Part shown: positions 7,995 through 16,835 of the stretch, in pieces
Position numbering within the stretch: the stretch's first letter is position 1
Layout: every line of letters starts with the position of its first letter
Source: Nocardia alni
Lineage (GTDB): Bacteria > Actinomycetota > Actinomycetes > Mycobacteriales > Mycobacteriaceae
NCBI RefSeq assembly: GCF_019038435.1
Contig: NZ_JAGPOX010000010.1
Coordinates: forward strand, 1-64,000
Length of the DNA stretch: 64,000 nt
Direction of reading: 5' to 3'
The notes under the pieces: model-generated
The model's database searches: none
The model's input: the letters and a program-made list of their open reading frames with translations, nothing else
What the model was told of the DNA's origin: nothing
Program-made: the position numbers and the translations under genes

Positions 7995-8951
7995 ATGCAT
8001 GTCTTCGTCACCGGGGGTTCCGGTCAGACCGGCCCTACCGTCGTCGCCGAGCTCGTCGCGGCCGGTCATACCGTGACTGGCCTGGCTCGTTCGGATGCCG
8101 CCGCCGCCCGGCTGGAGTCGCTGGGCGCCACACCGCATCGCGGCTCCCTGGACGATCTCGACAGCCTGCGCAGTGGCGCGCGAGCCGCCGATGGCGTCCT
8201 GCACATGGCCTACGGCGGCGACTACGCCGATCCGGACGACCTGATCCGCCGCGACTGCGCCGCGATCGAGGCGCTCGGTCAGGCGCTGGCCGGGTCCGGT
8301 AAGCCGTTCGTCAGCACGTCGGGCACGTTGGTGACGCGGGCCGGGCGGGTCAGCGCCGAGCAGGACGCGCCGGACCTCGATTCGGTTGCGGCCTTTCGTA
8401 TTCCGGGCGAACAGGCATGTCTGGGTTTTGCCGATCGGGGTGTCCGATCCAGCGTCGTGCGACTCGCGCCGACCGTGCACGGCCCCGGCGACTACGGGTT
8501 CATTCCGGCCCTCGTCGCGGCCGCGCGCAGGGCGGGCGTCTCGGCCTACATCGGTGACGGCGCCAATCGGTGGCCCGCGGTCCACCGCGCCGACGCCGCG
8601 GTCCTGTTCCGGTTGGCATTGGAGAAAGCTCCCGCCGGAAGCGTGCTGCACGGCGTCGGTGAGAGCGCTGTCACGATCAAGAGCGTCGCGGACCGGATCG
8701 CGCGGGCATTCGACATCCCCACCGCCTCGCTGACCCTCGAACAGGCCGAAGCGCATCTCGGAAACCCATTCCTGGCACGCTTCTTCTCCCTCGACGTACC
8801 CGTCTCCAGCGAACACACCCGAGCACTCCTCGGTTGGACGCCGGAACACGCAACGCTGCTACAGGACCTCGAGACCGGCGACTACTTCACCCCGGAGGCC
8901 CACATCCGCGCCGAGGCGATCTGGTTACCGCACGAGCACAGCCGCAACTGA
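7995..8951 (+). CDS. NAD(P)-dependent epimerase/dehydratase-family protein (atypical SDR)
   Basis: A 318-residue atypical short-chain dehydrogenase. The Rossmann cofactor motif TGGSGQTG lies at residues 6-13 (NmrA/epimerase style). Residues 95-130 carry STSGTLVTRAG. The usual YxxxK is not clear, since the expected position reads FRIPGEQACLGF, so oxidoreductase activity is uncertain. The C-terminal part contains VHRADAAVLFRLALEKAPAG, typical of wcaG/yeeZ-like proteins. Its start is set by GGGAG ahead of the ATG. It is probably repressed by the divergent TetR protein. Confidence 0.8.
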   Translation: MHVFVTGGSGQTGPTVVAELVAAGHTVTGLARSDAAAARLESLGATPHRGSLDDLDSLRSGARAADGVLHMAYGGDYADPDDLIRRDCAAIEALGQALAGSGKPFVSTSGTLVTRAGRVSAEQDAPDLDSVAAFRIPGEQACLGFADRGVRSSVVRLAPTVHGPGDYGFIPALVAAARRAGVSAYIGDGANRWPAVHRADAAVLFRLALEKAPAGSVLHGVGESAVTIKSVADRIARAFDIPTASLTLEQAEAHLGNPFLARFFSLDVPVSSEHTRALLGWTPEHATLLQDLETGDYFTPEAHIRAEAIWLPHEHSRN

Positions 8952-8982
8952 CACACGACACCCATCTCAGAGAAGGCCAGTC

Positions 8983-9825
8983 ATGCCCATCGACGACCTG
9001 CGCCCCACCATCGACTGGGGCAAGTACCGGACGCTCACACTCGAGCGCCGAGACAACGGGATCCTGCTCATCACGATCGCCGAACCCGACGGATACCCGG
9101 CTCCCACCCTCGCTCGCCGCCACACCGAAATCAGTTATATCTGGCGCGATTTCGCCGACGACCCAGCGCTACGTGTCGCCGTCATCACGGGCCAGGGAGA
9201 CAAATTCTGGACGGTCGAAGGCACCGACGGCATCGACGAGATGCTCGAGAACCCCGGCGACTACGACAACACCGTCAATCTCATCCGGGAGGGCCTGCTC
9301 AACGCGCACGGCATCGTCAACTGCGACAAGCCGATCGTCTCCGCGATCAACGGCGAGGCGATGGGATCGGGGCTCGCGACCGGCCTGCTCGCGGACATCA
9401 GTGTCGCATCGACGCAGGCGCGCCTGATCGACGGGCATCTCCTGCAGGGCATCGCCGCAGGTGATCACTCGGTGCTGATCTGGCCGCTGCTGTGCGGTCT
9501 GGCCAAGGCCAAGCTGTACCTGCTCGCCTCCGAGGAGCTCACCGGCGAGGTGGCCGAGCGCATCGGTCTGGTGAGCCTCGCGGTTGCGCCGGGCGACGTG
9601 CTGGATACCGCACTCGACATCGCGCAACGCATGGCAATGGGTCCACAGCACGCCCTGCGTTGGACCAAACGCTCACTCAACCACTGGCTGCGGACCGCGA
9701 CGCCCGCCTTCGAAGCCTCGATCGGTTTCGAGGCGATGAGCTTCTTCGGGCCGGATCTCGTCGAAGCGCTCATCGCCCAAATCGGGCGTCGCGCACCGAA
9801 TTTCGCCGAGCCGCTGCCCTGGTGA
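8983..9825 (+). CDS. Enoyl-CoA hydratase/isomerase-family protein
   Basis: A 280-residue crotonase-fold protein. The central oxyanion-hole regions are recognisable: VITGQGDKFWTVEGTDG (residues 60-80) and SAINGEAMGSGLATGLLADISVAS (about 118-141). The C-terminal helix contains AMGPQHALRWTKRSLNHW. Catalytic glutamates at the hydratase positions are not obvious, so it may act as an isomerase, hydrolase or decarboxylase. It follows the epimerase gene by 31 bases and probably shares its promoter. Confidence 0.8.
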   Translation: MPIDDLRPTIDWGKYRTLTLERRDNGILLITIAEPDGYPAPTLARRHTEISYIWRDFADDPALRVAVITGQGDKFWTVEGTDGIDEMLENPGDYDNTVNLIREGLLNAHGIVNCDKPIVSAINGEAMGSGLATGLLADISVASTQARLIDGHLLQGIAAGDHSVLIWPLLCGLAKAKLYLLASEELTGEVAERIGLVSLAVAPGDVLDTALDIAQRMAMGPQHALRWTKRSLNHWLRTATPAFEASIGFEAMSFFGPDLVEALIAQIGRRAPNFAEPLPW

Positions 9826-9939
9826 ACAACCGCGGCGGCCCGCACGGTACTCCCGATCAGCGATCCCGTGTCGGACTACCGTGTCCCACCGACCCGTGGC
9901 AGGGTCGGTCCAGGAGCATTCGCAGCGAGGGAGGACCCG

Positions 9940-10599
9940 ATGTCGCGTACGGCCACGGAACTGCTGGAATCGACCACGGCACGGTTGGCCCCGGACCCGC
10001 GGGCCAACCCGTTCGTACCGCTGATCGCCCGGGGTGCGGCCGCCCGCGAGATCCTCGCGGCGCTTGCCCTGGAACAGCAGTGGGTGATCCCGGCGGACCG
10101 CCGCGCGTTTGCGCACCTGGCACAACGGTCGGGGAACTCGGCCGCCGCCGGGTTCTTCGAGATGCTCGCCGAGGGGGAGACGCTGGCGGGGCAGCGGTTG
10201 GCATCGTTCGCGACGGCCTGCGGCGTCGACGAGGAACGAGCCCGGGCCTATGACCCGCTGGCGGGATGTCAGGCATATCCGGCCTACATCTCCTGGCTCG
10301 CCCTGAACGCGGCACCGGCAAACGCGGTCCTGGCGATCACCGCCAATTTCTCGGCTTGGGGCGGTTATTGCGCAACCATCAGTGTGGCCCTGCGTACCCA
10401 CTACGGCTTCGAGGCCGACGACTGCGCCTTCTTCGACTTCTTCGCAGAACCATCGTCGGAACTGGAGCGGAAAGCGGCGGCGGCGGTCCAAGAGGGCTTG
10501 GATGCGGGAAGCGTGAACGAGGACCTGGCACAGCGGTACGGCCGACTGCTGCAACACTACGAACTGCTGTTCTGGACGACACTGCATTCGGTCCAGTGA
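9940..10599 (+). CDS. TenA/PqqC-like (haem oxygenase fold) protein
   Basis: A 219-residue all-helical protein of the TenA/THI-4 superfamily, seen in EILAALALEQQWVIPADRRAFAHLA, FFEMLAEGETLAGQRL, the pattern AYISWLALNAAPANAVLAIT and the Cys-containing NFSAWGGYCATIS near residue 145. TenA enzymes hydrolyse aminopyrimidine breakdown products in thiamine salvage; other members are diiron oxidases. A TenA role would fit the thiM gene 6 kb upstream, but the two are not in one operon. The ATG at 9940 follows GGGAGGA; longer starts lack a ribosome-binding site. Confidence 0.62.
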   Translation: MSRTATELLESTTARLAPDPRANPFVPLIARGAAAREILAALALEQQWVIPADRRAFAHLAQRSGNSAAAGFFEMLAEGETLAGQRLASFATACGVDEERARAYDPLAGCQAYPAYISWLALNAAPANAVLAITANFSAWGGYCATISVALRTHYGFEADDCAFFDFFAEPSSELERKAAAAVQEGLDAGSVNEDLAQRYGRLLQHYELLFWTTLHSVQ

Positions 10600-10870
10600 T
10601 GCGTCTAATGCTGTAGTGCAGCTGGTGCTTGCTGGCACCCCGTGCTGTTGCCCGGATAATCGGTCGTGCTTTCACGGGTGCCGTTGCTACCGTGAGGTTC
10701 ATGGAGGTCTACTCACGAACCGCTGTCGCGGCCGGGCGAGCTCACGGCTCGCCGGTCGCTGCCGCCTGACCCTCGTCGGCGCGACTGGAAACGGTCCGCC
10801 GGTGTCGGTTTGCCAGCCACAGTTGCCACGTGCGGTCGCTTCCGGTCGATCTCACCTCTACGGAGCAACC

Positions 10871-12055
10871 GTGATCACCACAGAGCAAACCATTCGCACC
10901 TTCCTCGAATTCTTCCGCGAGCGCGGCCATGAACTCACGCCGGGCGAATCGCTGGTTCCCCCGCCAGGCGATCCGGTGCTGTTCACCACCTCCGGCATGC
11001 ATCCGTTGACTCCCTATCTGGCGGGTCGTCCGCATCCACTGGGCCGCCGGTTGACCAACCTTCAGCGGTGTCTGCGCACGACCGACCTGGACGAGGTCGG
11101 TGACGACACCCACCTGACCGTCTTCGAGATGCTCGGCTCCTGGTCGCTCGGCGACTACGAGGGCCCGCAGAGTCTGCGGTGGGGTCACGAGCTGCTGTGC
11201 GACGGGTTCGGCATAGACCGAGAGCGGCTGCACGTCACCGTTTTCGGCGGAGATGAACACGTCGGCCCCGACCACGAGTCGTGGGACACATGGGATGAGC
11301 TGGGTGTGCCGGTCGAGCCGACCGTGCACGAGAACTGGTGGTCGAATGGTCCTACCGGACTCTGCGGCCCCGATTCGGAGATCTTCGTCTGGACCGGGCT
11401 CGACTCACCGCGGGGCACGCCGACGATCGACGACCGCTGGGTGGAGGTGTGGAATCACGTCATGATGCGTTACGTCCGGCACTCGGACGGCAGCCTCGAG
11501 CCACTGACCCGGCCCGGCGTCGACACCGGCCTGGGTCTGGAGCGACTGGTGCGGATTCTGCAGGACAAGCAGTCCGTCTTCGAAATCGACCTTTTCCAGC
11601 CCTGGTCGACCACGCTGCCGCGACTCTGGGGATCCCTGGACGAATCGTCCACACGGCTGCTGTCCGATCACATGCGATCCAGCATCGTCGTTCTCGGCGA
11701 CGGGATCGTGCCCTCGACATCCGGCCGCGGACATGTGCTGCGCCGCTTGATCCGTCGCACATTGACGACGCTATGGCGTGACGATCCGACCCGCACTCTG
11801 TCCGACCTGCCGATCGAACCGATAGAACACACCCTCGAGCACTTTCGGCAAGAGCGTCACCCACACGACGTGCGCACCACCCTGCTCGATGAAGAACGCA
11901 GATTCGGCCGGCTGCTGCAACGAGGGCGACAGATGTTGTCCCGCAATAGGTTCCGCCGATCCCTGTCCGAGGATGACTACCGGTATCTGTACGACACACA
12001 TGGCCTGCCCCGCGACCTCGTCATGTACCTGAATGCCGAAGACTTTTCGAAGTAA
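10871..12055 (+). CDS. Stand-alone alanyl-tRNA synthetase catalytic core
   Basis: A 394-residue protein matching only the first half of AlaRS: class II motif 1 (TIRTFLEFFRERGHE, LFTTSGMHPL), motif 2 (LTNLQRCLRTTDLDEVG, HLTVFEMLGSWSLGDY), the WNHVMMRY segment, motif 3 (GVDTGLGLERL) and the tRNA-recognition helices (RLLSDHMRSS, STSGRGHVLRRLIRRTL). The editing domain and the C-Ala domain are absent; the protein ends soon after the mid-domain. The GTG at 10871 (VITTEQTI) starts exactly where AlaRS proteins begin. The roughly 270 bases upstream hold no gene and no clear T-box. It may charge a carrier or tRNA for specialised metabolism, or be an AlaRS paralogue that confers resistance. Confidence 0.85.
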   Translation: MITTEQTIRTFLEFFRERGHELTPGESLVPPPGDPVLFTTSGMHPLTPYLAGRPHPLGRRLTNLQRCLRTTDLDEVGDDTHLTVFEMLGSWSLGDYEGPQSLRWGHELLCDGFGIDRERLHVTVFGGDEHVGPDHESWDTWDELGVPVEPTVHENWWSNGPTGLCGPDSEIFVWTGLDSPRGTPTIDDRWVEVWNHVMMRYVRHSDGSLEPLTRPGVDTGLGLERLVRILQDKQSVFEIDLFQPWSTTLPRLWGSLDESSTRLLSDHMRSSIVVLGDGIVPSTSGRGHVLRRLIRRTLTTLWRDDPTRTLSDLPIEPIEHTLEHFRQERHPHDVRTTLLDEERRFGRLLQRGRQMLSRNRFRRSLSEDDYRYLYDTHGLPRDLVMYLNAEDFSK

Positions 12056-12295
12056 GTGCCGACCTCACGGACAGCGGATGTCGCACAGGGAGGGTGCATT
12101 CGGCGTCGCCCCGGCCGGACGCGATGCACGACAACAGCATCGGCAGCGGCTGGAACGCGTCAGCCTGGCCGATCTCATCCACGCCCACGCCCCAGCCGCT
12201 CGAGTCTCGCCGCCCCCAAGGTCGGTTGCTTGAACCCCGAAGGAATCGCCGCCGTATGATCGGGCGACAGGTTCGGTCACCTGAGAAGTGAGCTG

Positions 12296-12691
12296 ATGAA
12301 CGCTGAGGACCGCGAGGCCATAACCCGTCTCATCAATCAGCACGGCCATCTGATCGACACCGGCCAACTCGATCGCCTGCACGAGATCTTCGCCGCTGAC
12401 GTCGCATACGACGTGAGCGACTTCGGTGGCGGCGTAATCAACGGGCTGGAGGGCGTGCGCGAATGGGTGCTGACACTCGGCGAGAGGAACCCGGTAGGCC
12501 ACCACGTCACCAACATCGTTCTGGATGAGATCGCCGATGACGTGGTGCACTGCCTGTCGAAGGGGATCGGCGTCACGGTCGAAGGGACCGTCCGCAGCGT
12601 CACATTCGATGATCGCCTCGAACGATCTGACGCAGGGTGGCGCGTCACCCGCCGTGCCGTCAAGCCCCGACGATCGCCCCTGCATCCATGA
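12296..12691 (+). CDS. SnoaL-like/NTF2-fold protein
   Basis: A 131-residue small protein of the SnoaL_4 type: MNAEDREAITRLINQHGHLID followed by the DRLHEIFAADVAYDVSDFGGG segment, a central strand GHHVTNIVLDEI and a C-terminal strand ending in WRVTRRAV. This cone-shaped fold serves as a polyketide cyclase, a dehydratase or a simple ligand binder, and the motifs do not show which. The ATG at 12296 has a weak GAAGTGAG box ahead of it. Confidence 0.72.
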   Translation: MNAEDREAITRLINQHGHLIDTGQLDRLHEIFAADVAYDVSDFGGGVINGLEGVREWVLTLGERNPVGHHVTNIVLDEIADDVVHCLSKGIGVTVEGTVRSVTFDDRLERSDAGWRVTRRAVKPRRSPLHP

Positions 12692-12737
12692 ATTCCATTG
12701 TCGGACTGCTTCATTGCCGGTGGCAGGAGAACTCCAA

Positions 12738-12845
12738 ATGATCGATCATGCCTACATTCGCCCCGGTTATTACGCTGCCAACGTCGCCGACCTGGATGGA
12801 AACCGCCTGGAGTTCGTGCACAAAGCCTGGAACTCCGCACACTAG
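12738..12845 (+). pseudogene. C-terminal remnant of a glyoxalase/VOC-family gene
   Basis: A 35-codon stretch encodes GYYAANVADLDGNRLEFVHK, the characteristic last strand of vicinal-oxygen-chelate proteins with the metal-ligand Glu. Nothing upstream in this frame continues the fold, so most of the gene is gone. A GGCAGGAGA box precedes the ATG by chance or as a relic. Confidence 0.6.
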
Positions 12846-12910
12846 ACTCCGCTCTTCCACTCACCGAGACTGGGATTATCGGTGGCATAGTCCGGAAGGG
12901 ACGGGTGGGT

Positions 12911-13297
12911 ATGGTGGATCCGGTGACGTTAGGGGTTGCTGCGGCAGCGCTGTTGGCATCGAAGTTCGGTGAGGGGTTCGCGAAGGATGCCGGGTCGAGC
13001 AGCTGGCGAGCGATCGGTCGTCTTCGGGAGGTGATTGCCGTGAAACTCGGCCATAGGGTCGAAGACCCTGCGGCGCTGGGCACTTCGGCCGAGAATCCGA
13101 CTCCGGAGAGCCAGGCGGCCGTGGCCGAGCTGGTGACGTCGGCCGCCCGATCGGACCCGGATTTCGCCCGTGAGGTCGAGCTGTTGGTGGTGACCGCGCG
13201 GCGGGACCGGGCTATCGAGGCGTTCGTCGCAAACGCCTACGACAATGCGAAACAGGTCAACATTCGCGGCGACAACACTGGCACCATCAACCTGTGA
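12911..13297 (+). CDS. Small helical protein with C-terminal RHIM/amyloid-like motif (Bell-type candidate)
   Basis: A 128-residue protein. Residues 3-20 are hydrophobic (DPVTLGVAAAALLASKFG), followed by about 90 residues of predicted helix rich in Ala, Glu and Arg, and a C-terminal 14-mer QVNIRGDNTGTINL. An N-terminal all-alpha domain plus a short C-terminal amyloid-signalling motif is the layout described for bacterial Bell-domain cell-death effectors. The GDN core resembles RHIM-like bacterial motifs. The ATG at 12911 was chosen because longer frames add Arg/Pro-rich residues. The partner NLR or sensor is not next to it. The fold assignment is inference. Confidence 0.55.
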   Translation: MVDPVTLGVAAAALLASKFGEGFAKDAGSSSWRAIGRLREVIAVKLGHRVEDPAALGTSAENPTPESQAAVAELVTSAARSDPDFAREVELLVVTARRDRAIEAFVANAYDNAKQVNIRGDNTGTINL

Positions 13298-13312
13298 CGA
13301 AGGACCACTCGG

Positions 13313-14662
13313 CTATTTCAGGGACGTAGGTATCCAGGCGCCGTGGAATCCGGTGGGAACCCGCACGGGCAGGTGGATTTTCGCGACCGGTGCGGCGGCG
13401 AGGTCGTCGGCGTGGAGGATCAGCAGGTAACCGGTCCCGCAGGCGCGGTCGTGGGCGAAGGTGAGCAAGTATCCGTCGTTTTCAGCGGCGGTGCGGCGGG
13501 GGACGAAGACCGCCTCGCCACAGGTGTGGCCGTCGGGTAGGCGGTGGGTGTGGCGGGTGAGGCCGCCGGTGAAGTCGTAGCGGTAGATGCGGGAGTGCGA
13601 TGGGTGGACGTCGAGGGAGAAACTGGCCGCGTACCCGAAGTGATGCGCGCGCCCGATCACGGCGTCGGCGACTCGAGGATATTCCACATCCGCGTCGTCG
13701 AGTTGGTCTTCGGCGACTGTGCCGTGGGTGAGGTTCAGCTGCCACCGGTGCAGGCGCGGTAGCCCGCCGCTGATGTCGGCGCTGCCGCCACGCCACAGGC
13801 TCGGCACCCGGGCGCCGGTGAGAGTGAGGACACCGCCGGTTTCGAAGGCGTTGAGGGTATGCCAGACGAAGCAGGGCTGCACCTCGAACCAGCGGACGGG
13901 CCCGCCGGTGCGGGCCATCACCCCGAAGCGTGCCTCATGCGTATCGTCCCACCGCCACCCCGGGCCGCCCTCCGCTACTGGGTCGAATACCACTGGCAGA
14001 TCCATGAATACCACGTGGCGTTCGGTGATTGCGAAATCGTGCATCATTGTCGCGCAGGGGATCTCGATGATCTGTGTCTGGAGTATCTTCCCGGACGGGG
14101 AAGCCCGGTAATACGTCAGATACGGCGGTCGTAGCCGCGACCCGAAGAACAGCAACTCCCCGGTCGCGGGGCAGACCTTGGGGTGCGCGGTCATCGGGGT
14201 CGCGAGCGCGCCATCGAAAGTGAACGGTCCTACAGTGTCCAGTTCGGGAGTGAGCTGGTAGGGAAAGCCGCCTTCCTCGAGGGCCAGCAGCCGGCCTGCG
14301 TGCGCGAGCAGGTGGGTGTTGGCGGTGGTGACCCGGTAGTCCATCGTGGCGGTGGTGGGATCGAAGGCGAGTTCGGCGCGTGATCGACCAGGATTGGCGT
14401 ACAGCGGTGTGCGCACGTAGCGATTTCGGTACCAGCGAGCGCGTCCGCCCGACAGTGCGATCGCATGAACCATGCCATCGCCGGCGAAGTAGTGCGGTGA
14501 CCACCCGGTGCGCGGATTGGGTCCGTTGCGCATGAATACCCCCTCCAGCTCGGGCGGGATCTGCCCGGTCACGTCAGTGGGTTCCACAGTCACTTCCTCG
14601 GCGACCGGCGCGTTGTTCCCGCCCAGGTGCAACGGCTTGTCGGCCTGCGATGCAGTCGTCAT
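13313..14662 (-). CDS. Carotenoid cleavage oxygenase family protein
   Basis: A protein of about 449 residues from the RPE65/carotenoid oxygenase family of non-haem Fe(II) enzymes that split conjugated double bonds. The four iron-ligand histidines appear in order: AHPKVCPATGELLFFG, MHDFAITERHVVFMD, FVWHTLNAFE and the C-terminal HGAWIP. The N-terminal GVFMRNGPNPRTG and HYFAGDGMVHAI are also diagnostic. The start MTTASQAD follows a CAGGAGA ribosome-binding site; a longer frame to 14761 is unlikely. Substrates could be apocarotenoids or lignostilbene-like compounds. Confidence 0.9.
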   Translation of the reverse strand: MTTASQADKPLHLGGNNAPVAEEVTVEPTDVTGQIPPELEGVFMRNGPNPRTGWSPHYFAGDGMVHAIALSGGRARWYRNRYVRTPLYANPGRSRAELAFDPTTATMDYRVTTANTHLLAHAGRLLALEEGGFPYQLTPELDTVGPFTFDGALATPMTAHPKVCPATGELLFFGSRLRPPYLTYYRASPSGKILQTQIIEIPCATMMHDFAITERHVVFMDLPVVFDPVAEGGPGWRWDDTHEARFGVMARTGGPVRWFEVQPCFVWHTLNAFETGGVLTLTGARVPSLWRGGSADISGGLPRLHRWQLNLTHGTVAEDQLDDADVEYPRVADAVIGRAHHFGYAASFSLDVHPSHSRIYRYDFTGGLTRHTHRLPDGHTCGEAVFVPRRTAAENDGYLLTFAHDRACGTGYLLILHADDLAAAPVAKIHLPVRVPTGFHGAWIPTSLK

Positions 14663-14676
14663 CAGCGTCTCCTGTC

Positions 14677-14919
14677 TCAGATGGCTGTGCCAGGATGCCG
14701 GGATAGGCGGTGAACAAACAGTCTTGTTTTCCAAACCACCGTCAGCCGCCCGTCGAACCACCAGTTCACAGCTGTGGAAAAAAATGGATCGTCAACCCGG
14801 CGCCGATGAGACATCAGGTAGTCGGCGATCACTCTCGCCGCGGTAGCCGTACTCGGGGAACTCGGCTCATCCAGTGCGATCGTCTGCACCCCGAGTTCGA
14901 ATATCCGTGCTGTCGCCAC
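14677..14919 (-). CDS. Small hypothetical protein upstream of the carotenoid oxygenase
   Basis: An 80-residue frame with a GTG start, same strand as the oxygenase and ending about 15 bases before its start. The product (ATARIFELGVQTIALDEPSS at the N-terminus) matches no family I recognise. Its codon use is reasonable for the organism but not decisive, and it may be spurious. Confidence 0.22.
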   Translation of the reverse strand: MATARIFELGVQTIALDEPSSPSTATAARVIADYLMSHRRRVDDPFFSTAVNWWFDGRLTVVWKTRLFVHRLSRHPGTAI

Positions 14920-15013
14920 CTATGAGTCAGAAGTAACCCCGGCCGACAACCGCGCACCACCCGGCATGAGCGCGTACTCGCGTTGAAGTCTCGGGAAAAA
15001 ATCGACCGGATCG

Positions 15014-15041
15014 TGTCGATCTACGATGTTTCCGGTTCGAC
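15014..15041 (+). promoter_or_regulatory. ECF42-type promoter
   Basis: TGTCGA at 15014-15019 and CGAC at 15038-15041, 18 bases apart, match the -35/-10 elements reported for ECF42 sigma factors (TGTCGA and CGA[T/C]C-like). It lies 52 bases before the YciI gene and upstream of the ECF42 gene, consistent with autoregulation. Confidence 0.55.
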
Positions 15042-15092
15042 CTAGTGGTGAGAGGGTCCGAATGGGGCCCGGCAGACAAGGGAGACCGACAC

Positions 15093-15512
15093 ATGAAGTA
15101 CATGCTGATCATGCGCGCCACCGACGAGGCATTCGCTGGGATGGTGAACACCGACTTCGAGCAGATGCTCGAGACCATCGGCAAGTACAACGACGAGATG
15201 ATCCGGGCCGGTGTGCTGATCGCCGCGGAGGGACTCGACGAGGCCGCCGACGGTGTGGTGGTCGACTTCTCTTCCGAGACTCCCGTGGTCACCGACGGGC
15301 CGTACGGTGAGACCAAGGAGTTGTTCGGCGGGTTCTATATTCTCAATGTGGCGTCGAAACAGGAGGCGGTCGAGTGGGCCAAGCGTTCGCCGATCACCGG
15401 CCCGGGCTTCAAGACCGAGATCCGCCGGGTCACGACCATCGACGAATTCCCGCAGGACAACGTGTGGATTCAGAAGGAGCGCGCGTGGCGCGAGGCCACC
15501 GGTCAGCTCTGA
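15093..15512 (+). CDS. YciI/DGPF-domain protein
   Basis: A 139-residue protein with the DGPF-type signature TDGPYGETKELFGGFYIL at about residues 68-85 and an N-terminal MKYMLIMRA strand. Proteins of this family are the standard genomic partners of ECF42 sigma factors, although their biochemical role is unclear. The ATG at 15093 follows GGGAGACC. It is followed 12 bases later by the sigma factor gene and is probably transcribed from the TGTCGA promoter. Confidence 0.88.
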   Translation: MKYMLIMRATDEAFAGMVNTDFEQMLETIGKYNDEMIRAGVLIAAEGLDEAADGVVVDFSSETPVVTDGPYGETKELFGGFYILNVASKQEAVEWAKRSPITGPGFKTEIRRVTTIDEFPQDNVWIQKERAWREATGQL

Positions 15513-15524
15513 GCGGGTCGGCGG

Positions 15525-16835
15525 GTGATGGCTGATCGCACCGGTCGTGAGGCCGTCGCCGCGGTCTGGCGGATCGAGTCCTCGCGGATCGTCGGTGCGC
15601 TGGCCCGCTATACCGGCGATTTCGCGCTGGCGGAGGATCTCGCCCAGGAGGCGCTGGCCGAGGCGCTCGTCGCATGGCCCCGGGACGGCACGCCCCGCAA
15701 TCCAGCGGGATGGTTGCTGACCGTCGGCCGGCGGCGCGCGATCGACGCGTTTCGCCGGCGCTCGGTGCGCGACGAGAAGTACGCCGCCCTCGCTCACACC
15801 CTGAGCGAGGGCGACGTCCTCGCGGGTGGGCCACCGGCACCGGATACCGGGGACATGCTGTGGGATCCGGATCTGATCGATGACGATGTGCTGGCGTTGA
15901 TGTTCATCTCCTGCCATCCCGTGGTGTCGCGGGAAGCGCGCGTGGCGCTCACCCTGCGGGTGGTCGGCGGCCTGACCAGCGACGAGATCGCGAAAGCGTT
16001 TCTCGTGCCGACCGCGACGGTGCAGGCCCGGATCACGCGGGCGAAGAAGACCCTGGCCGCGGCCCGGGTGCCGTTCGAGGTACCGCCGTCCGGCGAGCGG
16101 ACCGCGCGCCTGGGCTCGGTACTCAGCGTTGTCTATCTGATTTTCACCGAGGGGTCCTCGGCCAGTTCCGGTGGGGAGTTGATCCGGCTCGACCTCGCGA
16201 GCGAGGCGCAGCGCCTGGCTCGGATGCTGGCCCGGCTGATGCCGAACGAGGGCGAGGTGCAGGGGCTGTTGGCGCTGCTCGAGCTGACCGCGGCACGTTT
16301 CCCCGCGCGGGTGCGGCCCGACGGCGAGCCGGTGCTGCTGGAACATCAGGACCGCCGCCGCTGGGACCGCGCCGCGATCGGTCGCGGGCGTGCGGCTCTG
16401 GTCCGTGCGGCACAACGCGGTCGAGGTTTGGGCGCCTACGGGCTGCAGGCGGCGATCGCCGAATGCCATGCTCTCGCACCGTCGGTCGAGGCGACCGACT
16501 GGCAGCGCATCGTGGTCCTCTACGAGGCGCTGAGCCGGCTCGCGCCATCACCGGTGGTCGACCTCAATCGAGCGGCGGCGGTGTCGATGGCCCAGGGACC
16601 CGCCGCCGCGCTGCCGATCGTGGACGCGCTGATGGCTGCTGGCGCCCTGTCGAACTCGCATCTGCTGCCGAGCGTTCGGGGGGAACTGCTCACCCGGCTG
16701 GGGCGCCTCGACGAGGCGCGCACCGAACTGACGAACGCCATCCGGATTTGCGGCAATGAACGTGAACGGGTGGTATTGGAACGCAAACTCGCCGATCTCG
16801 AACATCCTGAAATCGGCAAAGTAGTGCACGGTTGA
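15525..16835 (+). CDS. ECF sigma factor with C-terminal TPR-like extension (ECF42 group)
   Basis: A 436-residue protein. Residues 1-190 hold sigma regions 2 and 4 (YTGDFALAEDLAQEALAEAL, GWLLTVGRRRAIDAFRRR and VGGLTSDEIAKAFLVPTATV). The rest is a long helical, TPR-like extension ending in LSNSHLLPSVRGELLTRLGR. The size and extension are diagnostic for ECF42, which lacks an anti-sigma factor and uses the C-terminal region for control. Start is either the GTG at 15525 or the adjacent ATG at 15528. The YciI gene upstream completes the usual pair. Confidence 0.9.
   Translation: MMADRTGREAVAAVWRIESSRIVGALARYTGDFALAEDLAQEALAEALVAWPRDGTPRNPAGWLLTVGRRRAIDAFRRRSVRDEKYAALAHTLSEGDVLAGGPPAPDTGDMLWDPDLIDDDVLALMFISCHPVVSREARVALTLRVVGGLTSDEIAKAFLVPTATVQARITRAKKTLAAARVPFEVPPSGERTARLGSVLSVVYLIFTEGSSASSGGELIRLDLASEAQRLARMLARLMPNEGEVQGLLALLELTAARFPARVRPDGEPVLLEHQDRRRWDRAAIGRGRAALVRAAQRGRGLGAYGLQAAIAECHALAPSVEATDWQRIVVLYEALSRLAPSPVVDLNRAAAVSMAQGPAAALPIVDALMAAGALSNSHLLPSVRGELLTRLGRLDEARTELTNAIRICGNERERVVLERKLADLEHPEIGKVVHG

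Noticed and set aside
10600..10870. T-box leader upstream of the alanyl-tRNA synthetase core gene
   Set aside because: A TGGAAACGG stretch only loosely resembles the T-box TGGNACCGCG sequence, and no specifier or terminator/antiterminator pair is evident.
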